A stretch of DNA of 11,597 nucleotides, taken from the NCBI GenBank assembly GCA_945957305.1, contig CAMFLN010000027.1, forward strand, positions 1-11,597, written 5' to 3'. The notes beneath the pieces are model-generated. The model made no database searches and had not been told where the DNA came from. It saw only the letters and a program-made list of their open reading frames with translations. A program made the translations under genes and the position numbers. Each line of letters starts with the position of its first letter. The first letter of the stretch is position 1. Below are positions 1-6,558 of this stretch, in pieces. Source of the DNA: an uncultured Planctomycetaceae bacterium. Lineage in GTDB: Bacteria > Planctomycetota > Planctomycetia > Pirellulales > JACPPG01.

Positions 1-962
1 CGCTTGCGCCGATTTCTATTCTGGTGGCGGCGATTTTACCCTTCGCCGTCATTCCCTTCGGCAGCATGTTGCCGCCGTTCGATATTGGCGGACAAACAAT
101 CGCCGTGCAGTTGATCCTCGCGCCGGCGATCGACGTCGGCATGATCTTTGTCTTCGCGATGGGGAGCGTGGCGGTCTACGGCGTCATCCTGGGCGCCTGG
201 GCGAGCAACAATAAATACAGTTTCTTGGGTGGCCTGCGTTCGAGCGCTCAGTTGATCGCTTATGAATTGCCGCTGGGCCTAGGCATTCTCGGTGTCGTGC
301 TGGCCGCCGGATCTTTACGATTGGAAGACATCATCGAGCAACAAGCGACCACTGGCACCTGGAACATTTTGGTGCAACCGCTGGGTTTCCTGGTCTTTTT
401 GATCGCCGCATTTGCGGAAAGTGCCCGGCTCCCCTTCGACCTCCCCGAGGCGGAACAGGAATTGATCGGTGGATATCACACCGAGTACTCGGGCCTCCGC
501 TTGCTGCTGTATCTCATCGCCGAATTCCTGCACATGGTCACGGCGGCGTTTTTGATTTCGATCTTGTTCCTCGGTGGTTGGCACTTCTGGGGTTTGACCG
601 GCAGCGGTGAAGAGCCGATCGGCTGGGGCACGGCCTTGATTCGAGTGCTCGTGTTACTCACGAAAGTGATGGGCGTGATCTTGTTCTTCATGATGGTGCG
701 CTGGAGCTGGCCCCGATTCCGTTTTGATCAACTCATGTCGCTCGCCTGGAAGGTCATGCTTCCCTTGGGCATGGTGAACCTGGTGATCGTGGCCGTGGTA
801 ATGGAGTACGAGGAACAAGTGCTCGCCGCGCTCGGCGGAAGCCATGCGGCTTTGGTCGCATGCCTGTGGGCTGTGGCGATTGGCGCCTGGCTGGTGGCCG
901 GCATCGTCGCGCCGCTGTCGACCGACAATCGCCCGCGACTGGAGGCCACCGACCGGCTATGA
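1..962 (+). CDS. nuoH: NADH-quinone oxidoreductase subunit H (partial, 5' end outside window)
   Basis: Membrane subunit of complex I that joins the peripheral arm to the membrane arm and helps form the quinone chamber. The reading frame is open from the first complete codon at position 3 (Leu-Ala-Pro) to TGA at 960-962, giving 319 residues. Aligned from memory, it begins near residue 86 of E. coli NuoH, so the first helices and the first quinone-side loop are missing upstream. Visible family signatures, counted from Leu at position 3, are SNNKYS (about 68-73), the Tyr-Glu pair at 87-88, RLPFDLPEAEQEL (about 142-154) and GYHTEYSG just after it. Several hydrophobic helices follow, and the C-terminus is hydrophilic (about 15 residues). 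The GTG at 24 is internal and not a real start. It leads the visible nuoHIJKLMN run, with nuoI 40 bases downstream. Identification is secure from motifs and context. Confidence 0.96.
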   Translation, partial: LAPISILVAAILPFAVIPFGSMLPPFDIGGQTIAVQLILAPAIDVGMIFVFAMGSVAVYGVILGAWASNNKYSFLGGLRSSAQLIAYELPLGLGILGVVLAAGSLRLEDIIEQQATTGTWNILVQPLGFLVFLIAAFAESARLPFDLPEAEQELIGGYHTEYSGLRLLLYLIAEFLHMVTAAFLISILFLGGWHFWGLTGSGEEPIGWGTALIRVLVLLTKVMGVILFFMMVRWSWPRFRFDQLMSLAWKVMLPLGMVNLVIVAVVMEYEEQVLAALGGSHAALVACLWAVAIGAWLVAGIVAPLSTDNRPRLEATDRL

Positions 963-1002
963 ACCAGAAACAGTATTCACAAAATTTCCGGGGGACGTCG
1001 CG

Positions 1003-1536
1003 ATGAAAGCCAACGATCCCGCCGTCAAATGGGTCGAGGAACCGCAGCTGGGGCTGGCGGGCAAGATGTACTTGCCGCTGTTCCTGCAGGGCCTGACCAC
1101 CACGACCAAGCATTTGTTCGGACCCAAGGTCACGGTCAGCTTCCCCGAGGTGCGGCCGAAGATTCGCAATCCGCTGATCTATCGCGGCGTGCACCGTTTG
1201 AACAAAGATGCGCAGGGCCGCGTCAAATGCGTGGCCTGCTTTCTGTGTGCCACGGCGTGCCCCGCCCACTGCATTGATATTGTCGCGACCGAAAGCCCCT
1301 GGCCCGATCGCGAGAAGTACCCGGAAAGCTTTACGATCGACGAATTGCGCTGCATCTATTGCGGTATGTGCGAAGAGGCTTGCCCCGTCGATGCGATCGA
1401 GCTGACGAGCCTGTTCGACCTCACGGGGCGTAGTCGCGAAGAAATGATTTTCGACAAAGAGAAACTGTTGAGCGTTTACGAACAGACTAAGTTGTCCGAG
1501 CCCATGCAGTCGGCCAATGTGGGAGGGACGTTGTGA
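1003..1536 (+). CDS. nuoI: NADH-quinone oxidoreductase subunit I, 4Fe-4S ferredoxin-type
   Basis: Peripheral-arm subunit that carries clusters N6a and N6b and passes electrons toward N2 and quinone. The protein has 177 residues, usual for bacterial NuoI. Two cluster motifs are intact: Cys76, Cys79, Cys82, Cys86-Pro, and Cys117, Cys120, Cys123, Cys127-Pro. An extra Cys90 follows the first motif. The N-terminal stretch (residues 20-48, with TTTTKHLFG) is the helix that packs on the membrane arm. I chose ATG at 1003 because a G-rich Shine-Dalgarno (GGGGGA, 990-995) sits 7 bases before it and homologues start near here. The frame is open further upstream to GTG 844, but that would overlap nuoH and add a non-homologous stretch. 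The stop overlaps the nuoJ start (GTGA, 1533-1536), implying coupled translation. Confidence 0.96.
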   Translation: MKANDPAVKWVEEPQLGLAGKMYLPLFLQGLTTTTKHLFGPKVTVSFPEVRPKIRNPLIYRGVHRLNKDAQGRVKCVACFLCATACPAHCIDIVATESPWPDREKYPESFTIDELRCIYCGMCEEACPVDAIELTSLFDLTGRSREEMIFDKEKLLSVYEQTKLSEPMQSANVGGTL

Positions 1537-2300
1537 CCCCCGCACAAACGATACTACTTGTCGCCACGGGCTTAGGCGCGCTGGGGCTGTGGCTATTGCT
1601 GCCGCGCGGCGACCAGTGGGGACGCCGGCTGGGTGTCATTCCCGCGCTCATTAGCTTGGGGCTGTTCGCCTCGCGCTTGCCACGTTTGGAATCGATGGCG
1701 GCCGAAACGGTTTTCTGGTTCCTGGCCGGCGTGACCGTCATCTCAGCCACTTGTGCCATCACCTTCCGCAGCCCTGTGTACTGCGCAATCTGGTTCGCCA
1801 TGACGCTGCTGGGCACGGCCGGGCTGTTCTTGTTCCAAGGGGCGCAGTTCCTGGGCGTGGCCACGATCGTGGTGTACGCCGGGGCGATCCTGGTGACGTT
1901 TCTGTTTGTGCTGATGCTCGCCCAACCGCAAGGGCACGCGTTCTACGACCGTGTCAGTTGGGAAGCTTTGATTTCGGCCAGCGTCGGCGCCGTGATGATT
2001 GGCATTCTGACCATGGTCATCGGCGATGCCTTCAGCCGGCAAGAGGGTGCCGAGGGAGTGCCGGCCAAGGCGGGTGTCGTCGATCGTGTCGCCGGTGAGG
2101 ACGGCCCGCAGCGCCCCGACGAGATCCTCTCCCCACGACATATGGACCACCTGGGCGCGCAGCTTTTCAGCCGGCATTTGATCGCCATCGAAATTGCCGG
2201 CACGTTGCTCCTGGCGGCGCTCGTGGGCGCCGTGGCCATTGCCATTCAAAGCAAATCCATGTCACGCTCGACAGGAGGAAGCGCACCATGGACGAGCTGA
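1533..2300 (+). CDS. nuoJ: NADH-quinone oxidoreductase subunit J, with N-terminal extension
   Basis: Small membrane subunit between NuoH/NuoA and NuoK/NuoN; its third conserved helix takes part in coupling quinone chemistry to proton pumping. The signature VVYAGAILVTFLFVLMLA (about residues 113-130) matches the pi-bulge helix region of the family. The last helix is near 215-238. At 255 residues it is longer than E. coli NuoJ (184). About 55 residues precede the part that aligns with E. coli, with two extra hydrophobic stretches (about 5-23 and 34-47), and a hydrophilic loop lies at about 167-205. The GTG start is supported by GGGAGGG at 1521-1527. The next ATG (1695, Met55) has no Shine-Dalgarno, so the extension is likely translated. 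The final 13 bases overlap nuoK and encode a nonconserved tail. Confidence 0.92.
   Translation: MTPAQTILLVATGLGALGLWLLLPRGDQWGRRLGVIPALISLGLFASRLPRLESMAAETVFWFLAGVTVISATCAITFRSPVYCAIWFAMTLLGTAGLFLFQGAQFLGVATIVVYAGAILVTFLFVLMLAQPQGHAFYDRVSWEALISASVGAVMIGILTMVIGDAFSRQEGAEGVPAKAGVVDRVAGEDGPQRPDEILSPRHMDHLGAQLFSRHLIAIEIAGTLLLAALVGAVAIAIQSKSMSRSTGGSAPWTS
2273..2280 (+). promoter_or_regulatory. Strong Shine-Dalgarno for nuoK
   Basis: AGGAGGAA lies within the 3' end of nuoJ, with its core ending 9 bases before the nuoK ATG at 2288. It fixes the nuoK start and shows nuoK can initiate independently despite the overlap. Confidence 0.85.
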
Positions 2301-2731
2301 CGCTGCTGCAAAATTACCTGGTCGTGGGCGCGATCTTGTTCTCGCTGGGACTGGTCGGCGTACTGACGCGGCGGAACATGATCGTGATGTTCCTGGCCGT
2401 CGAGATGATGCTGCAAGGGGTCTCGATCAGCCTCGTCGCCTGGAGCCGTTTTCATAACGACTGGGGAGGCCAGATCCTGGTCATCTTCACTCTGACGGTG
2501 GCGGCCTGTCAAGCCGCGATCGCCCTGGTCCTTGTTTTGATGCTGTTCCACCGTAGCGGGCGCCTGGATATCGCCGCCTGGCAGCACCTGCGCGAAGCGA
2601 GTCATTCGGCCTTCGTCGATCAGGAACTGCCCGAGGCCGAGGTCGAAGAGCCGCACTGGCCCGAGCTCACGCCCGCGGGCGTGACGCCAGAATCACCCGT
2701 CGAAGATTTGGTGCATCGCACACATGTTTGA
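2288..2731 (+). CDS. nuoK: NADH-quinone oxidoreductase subunit K, extended C-terminus, Glu-to-Gln change
   Basis: Three-helix membrane subunit (ND4L/MrpC type) of the proton-translocating arm. The core (residues 1-103) is typical: a first helix ending in GVLTRRN, FLAVEMML with Glu39 matching the essential E. coli Glu36, and a third helix with VAACQAAIAL. In E. coli and mitochondrial ND4L the latter position is Glu (E. coli Glu72); here codon 2510-2512 is CAA, giving Gln75. The protein is 147 residues against about 100 for the family. Residues 104-147 form an acidic, Pro-rich soluble tail. The start is fixed by a strong AGGAGG (2273-2278) inside nuoJ. The end overlaps nuoL by 8 bases. Identity is certain from sequence and position; the effect of the Gln is unknown. 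Confidence 0.95.
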   Translation: MDELTLLQNYLVVGAILFSLGLVGVLTRRNMIVMFLAVEMMLQGVSISLVAWSRFHNDWGGQILVIFTLTVAACQAAIALVLVLMLFHRSGRLDIAAWQHLREASHSAFVDQELPEAEVEEPHWPELTPAGVTPESPVEDLVHRTHV

Positions 2732-4847
2732 AAACATCAATCATTTGATGGTGCTGATCCCAGCGTTGCCGCTGGCGTCCGCCATTTTCACGGCAATATT
2801 CGGCCGCTCGCTGCTGAAAGAGCGCGCGCATTTGCCGACCATCCTGGCCCTGGTGGCTTCGTTCGTTCTGAGCCTGTTTTTGCTGTTCGATATTCGCGGC
2901 CGCGTGCACGAGTTGCATGAATCGTCCGAGGGCGCGGCAACGCACTCCGTCGGCGTCGAGGTGTGGCACACGCTCTGGACCTGGGCCGCGATCGGCCATG
3001 AATATCATCACCCCGACACGGTCGTCGACGGCCATGCCGCGCCGGCCGACGTCGCGGGCCACAACTTCGATTTCATCGTCGATGTCACGCTGCGGGCTGA
3101 CCCGCTGACGGCAATCATGCTGTGCATGGTCACCTTCGTGTCGTCGCTGGTGTCGATTTACGGCGTCGGCTACATGCACGGCGATCGGGGTTACTGGCGT
3201 TTCTACAGCTATGTGTCGTTGTTCGTGTTCTCGATGACGATGCTGGTCTCGGTCAGCAACTTCGCCCTGCTGTACGTCTTTTGGGAAGCGGTGGGCGTGT
3301 GCAGCTACTTGCTGATCGGTTTTTGGTACGAGAAGCCCAGCGCGGCCGCGGCCGGCAAGAAGGCGTTCCTGGTCAATCGCATCGGTGACTTCGGCTTCGC
3401 CATCGGCCTGTTTCTGCTGTGGGTCACCTACGGCACCTTGAACTTTCACGACACACCGGCCGCCGATGGCGTGGCGGCGGTCGCGGGCATATTGGGACAG
3501 ACACGCTTGGCCGATCCTAGTCTTTACGTCGGCGGGGCCGTGGGCCTGGCAATCTGCCTGTGCCTGCTGACCGGCGCGTGCGGCAAAAGCGCTCAGTTTC
3601 CGTTGCATGTGTGGCTGCCCGACGCGATGGAAGGTCCGACTCCGGTCAGTGCCCTGATCCATGCCGCGACGATGGTCACGGCCGGCGTCTACATGGTGAC
3701 CCGTTGTACGCCACTGTTCGTGGCCTCGCCCGAGTCGCAAGAAGTTGTCGCCGCGATCGGCGGATTCACGGCACTGCTCGCTGGGTTGATCGCCGTGACA
3801 CAAACTGATCTGAAACGCGTGCTGGCGTATTCCACCGTCAGCCAGTTGGGCTACATGTTCCTGGGGTTGGGGGTCGGCTCGCTGGCGGGCATTTCTGCCG
3901 GCATGTTCCACCTGTTCACACACGCCTACTTCAAGGCGCTCTTGTTCCTCGCCGCGGGCAGTGTCATGCATGCCATGGGGGGCGTCATCGACATGCGCCG
4001 CTTCAGCGGCCTGCGGTTTATCATGCCGACGACTTGTTGGACCTTCTGGTTCGGTTCGCTTGCTCTCTCGGGCGTGTTTCCCTTCGCCGGCTTCTGGAGC
4101 AAGGACGCTATCATCGGAGCGGTGGGGGATCGTGCGGCCGCAGGTTCAACGCTCTACACCGTACTGTTCTGGGCGTCACTCTTCACGGCTTTCCTGACGG
4201 CGTTCTACACGTTCCGCGCGTTGTTTTTGACGTTCTACGGGCGTGAAAAAATTCCGCCCGAGGCGGGGCATCACGCCCATGAGTCTCCGTCGGTCATGAC
4301 GTTTCCGCTGATGATTCTGGCCGTCTGCGCGCTCGGGATCGGCGCCGTGTATGAATGGAACCACACGTTTGCCCACTTCCTGGGGAATACGCCCTCGCTG
4401 GCCTATGCGACAATCCAAGCCACGGCCGTGCACGCAGGGGAACACAGCCATCTGGGGCTTGCCTTGTTCAGCACCTTTGTCGCGCTGAGCGGGGTCGGCC
4501 TGGCGGCCTACTTCTATCTGGGCGACCACCGCCATATCGAGCAGCTGACCCGCATCATGCGTTCGCCGTTTGGCTTGCGGCTGTATCAACTTTCCTCGGG
4601 CAAATTCTACATCGATCCCATCTACAACTTGTTGATCGTCTGGCCGTTGCAACTGCTCGCTGCGGTCAGCTACTGGGTTGATCGGTGGATTGTCGACGGG
4701 CTGGTAAATCTTTGCGGGCGCGTGCCCGTCGCCTTCGGCGCGGTGCTGCGTTCGTTGCAGTCGGGGCTAGTGCAGTTTTATGCCCTGGTGATGGTATTAG
4801 GCATGTTGGTTTTGATCGGCACATTATTCCTTTGGCCGGCAGGGTGA
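2724..4847 (+). CDS. nuoL: NADH-quinone oxidoreductase subunit L, antiporter-like proton pump
   Basis: Distal antiporter-like subunit of the membrane arm, 707 residues (E. coli 613). Key residues are present: Glu188 in FWEAVGVCSYLLIGF (E. coli Glu144), Lys288 in GACGKSAQFPLHVWLPDA (Lys229), the following ALIHAATMVTAGVY helix, Lys404 in THAYFKALLFL (Lys342) and Lys460 in FWSKDAII (Lys399). The C-terminal portion (from about 600) includes YIDPIYN and a long amphipathic/hydrophobic stretch consistent with the lateral helix HL and final anchor. Much of the extra length is a His-rich loop at about residues 57-118, between helices 2 and 3 and thus probably periplasmic. The ATG lies inside the nuoK end, with no clear Shine-Dalgarno, so initiation probably depends on coupling to nuoK. 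Confidence 0.97.
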   Translation: MFENINHLMVLIPALPLASAIFTAIFGRSLLKERAHLPTILALVASFVLSLFLLFDIRGRVHELHESSEGAATHSVGVEVWHTLWTWAAIGHEYHHPDTVVDGHAAPADVAGHNFDFIVDVTLRADPLTAIMLCMVTFVSSLVSIYGVGYMHGDRGYWRFYSYVSLFVFSMTMLVSVSNFALLYVFWEAVGVCSYLLIGFWYEKPSAAAAGKKAFLVNRIGDFGFAIGLFLLWVTYGTLNFHDTPAADGVAAVAGILGQTRLADPSLYVGGAVGLAICLCLLTGACGKSAQFPLHVWLPDAMEGPTPVSALIHAATMVTAGVYMVTRCTPLFVASPESQEVVAAIGGFTALLAGLIAVTQTDLKRVLAYSTVSQLGYMFLGLGVGSLAGISAGMFHLFTHAYFKALLFLAAGSVMHAMGGVIDMRRFSGLRFIMPTTCWTFWFGSLALSGVFPFAGFWSKDAIIGAVGDRAAAGSTLYTVLFWASLFTAFLTAFYTFRALFLTFYGREKIPPEAGHHAHESPSVMTFPLMILAVCALGIGAVYEWNHTFAHFLGNTPSLAYATIQATAVHAGEHSHLGLALFSTFVALSGVGLAAYFYLGDHRHIEQLTRIMRSPFGLRLYQLSSGKFYIDPIYNLLIVWPLQLLAAVSYWVDRWIVDGLVNLCGRVPVAFGAVLRSLQSGLVQFYALVMVLGMLVLIGTLFLWPAG

Positions 4848-4854
4848 GAAACAC

Positions 4855-6558
4855 TTGAACTGGTTATTGGCGGCTATCTTGTTGCCCGTCGCGGGAATCG
4901 CCCTGATTTGGGTGTTGGGGGACGCCACGCGCGGACCCGCACGCTGGATCGCTCTGGCGACCAGCGTTTTGACCCTGGTCCTGGCCTTGGGCGTGGTCCG
5001 ATCCCACATCGTACAATCCCAGCCCACAGCGGCGGGTGAGAAGATCGACCTGGCCGAAAGCTTTGCCGACAGTGGTGATCCGGCGGTCGCCGTTGATGCA
5101 GCGCCGCCGACATTCGATCGCTACTGGATCAAGTCCTACGGTGTCGAGGTACGCCTGGCTTTTGGCCTCGACGGGCTCAGCCTGTGGATGTTCGGCCTCA
5201 GCGCGCTGTTGGTTTTCACCTGCGTGCTGGTCAGCTGGGAGGCGATCGAAGATCGTGCGCCGACCTTTTACGCGCTCCTGCTGTTGCTCGAAACAGGCAT
5301 GCTGGGCGTATTCGCGGCGCGCGATATCATCGTGTTCTATGTGTTCTTCGAGTTCACGCTGATCCCGCTGTTTTTCCTGATTGGGATTTGGGGTTACGAA
5401 GATCGGCGTTACGCAGCGACCAAGTTCTTTGTCTTTACGCTGGCCGGCAGCTTGCTGACGTTTCTCGGCCTGCTGTCGATCGTCTTGTGGAATTTCTATC
5501 ACGGCGCCGAAGGGGTGCTCGATTTCTCCTTCGACGGTGTGGCCAAGGCATTGGCTGTGCAGCCGATTCCCGCTCACTTGCAGATCTGGATCTTCCTGGC
5601 TCTCTTTGCCGGCTTTGCCGTCAAGGTTCCTTTGTTCCCGGTTCATACCTGGCTGCCGCTGGCGCATACACAGGCGCCGACCGCGGGAAGCGTCCTGCTG
5701 GCCGGCATTTTGCTAAAAATTGGCTGCTACGGGTTCGTCCGTTTCAACCTGTCGATGCTGCCCGATGCGTCGATTACCTGTATGCCTTGGTTGCTAGGGC
5801 TGTCAGTTGCCGGAATCGTGTACGGCGCACTCGTGGCCCTGGCGCAAAGCGACATGAAGCGGCTGATCGCCTATTCCAGCGTGAGCCATTTGGGCTTCTG
5901 CATGCTCGGCATCTTTTCGTTGAATCGCTTGGGCGTGCAAGGCGGCGTGCTGCAGATGATCAACCACGGGCTGTCGACCGGCGGCCTGTTCGCCGTCATC
6001 GGTATGGTCTATGAGCGCTATCACAGTCGCGAGATCAGCGAATTCGGGGGGCTCGCGCGGCGGATGCCGATTCTGGCGTTTTTCATGTTGCTGTTCACCT
6101 TCTCGAGCATCGGCGTCCCGGGCCTCAACGGGTTTGCCGGCGAGTTCCTCTTGCTCTCCGGTGCTTTCCAGCGCGGCTGGGCCGAAGCGCCTGAAAGCTG
6201 GGCCCTGGCCGGGCGCGTGATCTCGGTCTTCGCCGTCTCGGGCGTGATCCTGGGGGCCTGGTACATGTTGTGGCTCGTACAGCGCGTGTTTTTCGGGCCG
6301 GTGCGCGAGCCAACGCACGGCGGCGCTCACCACGAAGTGCACGATTTGAATCTGCGCGAGATCACGGCCTTGGTGCCGCTGGTGGTACTCATGTTCTGGA
6401 TCGGTTTGGTGCCGCAACATTTCCTGCGTCCGATGGCCGACACCCTCGACCCGGTCGCACAGCAGATCGCCGCGCGAATTGACTCCGGCGAGAAATCGAC
6501 GGTCGGACCATTGCTGGCCCGTGAAACGACCGGCCAGGAGGTGGCGCATGTCGACTGA
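4855..6558 (+). CDS. nuoM: NADH-quinone oxidoreductase subunit M, antiporter-like proton pump
   Basis: Middle antiporter-like subunit of the membrane arm, 567 residues. The conserved channel residues are all visible: Glu166 in VFFEFTLIPLFFLIG (E. coli Glu144; the usual Trp before Glu is Phe), Lys257 in FAVKVPLFPVHTWLP (Lys234), Lys288 in LLKIGCYGF (Lys265) and Glu430 in GLNGFAGEFLLL (Glu407). AHTQAPTAGSVLLAGILLK is the family hallmark. The TTG start is chosen because no ATG or GTG gives the conserved first helix (NWLLAAILLPVAGIALIWV). AGGGTGAG at 4841-4848 is a fair Shine-Dalgarno, and the start lies 7 bases after the nuoL stop. A hydrophilic stretch at about residues 52-95 lies between helices 2 and 3. 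The end overlaps the nuoN start by 11 bases. Confidence 0.97.
   Translation: MNWLLAAILLPVAGIALIWVLGDATRGPARWIALATSVLTLVLALGVVRSHIVQSQPTAAGEKIDLAESFADSGDPAVAVDAAPPTFDRYWIKSYGVEVRLAFGLDGLSLWMFGLSALLVFTCVLVSWEAIEDRAPTFYALLLLLETGMLGVFAARDIIVFYVFFEFTLIPLFFLIGIWGYEDRRYAATKFFVFTLAGSLLTFLGLLSIVLWNFYHGAEGVLDFSFDGVAKALAVQPIPAHLQIWIFLALFAGFAVKVPLFPVHTWLPLAHTQAPTAGSVLLAGILLKIGCYGFVRFNLSMLPDASITCMPWLLGLSVAGIVYGALVALAQSDMKRLIAYSSVSHLGFCMLGIFSLNRLGVQGGVLQMINHGLSTGGLFAVIGMVYERYHSREISEFGGLARRMPILAFFMLLFTFSSIGVPGLNGFAGEFLLLSGAFQRGWAEAPESWALAGRVISVFAVSGVILGAWYMLWLVQRVFFGPVREPTHGGAHHEVHDLNLREITALVPLVVLMFWIGLVPQHFLRPMADTLDPVAQQIAARIDSGEKSTVGPLLARETTGQEVAHVD
6536..6544 (+). promoter_or_regulatory. Strong Shine-Dalgarno for nuoN
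   Basis: AGGAGGTGG at the 3' end of nuoM is nearly a perfect anti-16S match, just upstream of ATG 6548. It decides between this start and the longer open frame from 6479. Confidence 0.85.

Noticed and set aside
844..1002. Longer N-terminus for nuoI from GTG 844
   Set aside because: It would overlap nuoH by about 120 bases with a Trp/Arg-rich non-family sequence, while ATG 1003 has a Shine-Dalgarno and matches family length.
754..1545. Open frame of 263 codons on the minus strand opposite nuoH/nuoI
   Set aside because: It covers two well-supported genes, has no recognisable motif, and its frame is explained by codon bias of the sense strand.
2667..3971. Open frame of 434 codons on the minus strand opposite nuoL
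   Set aside because: It is antisense to a certain gene and its product is a Gln/Arg/His/Asp-rich string with no recognisable domain, typical of a GC-rich shadow frame.
6479..6547. Longer N-terminus for nuoN
   Set aside because: It overlaps nuoM and adds an Arg-rich stretch before the first helix; ATG 6548 has a near-perfect Shine-Dalgarno.
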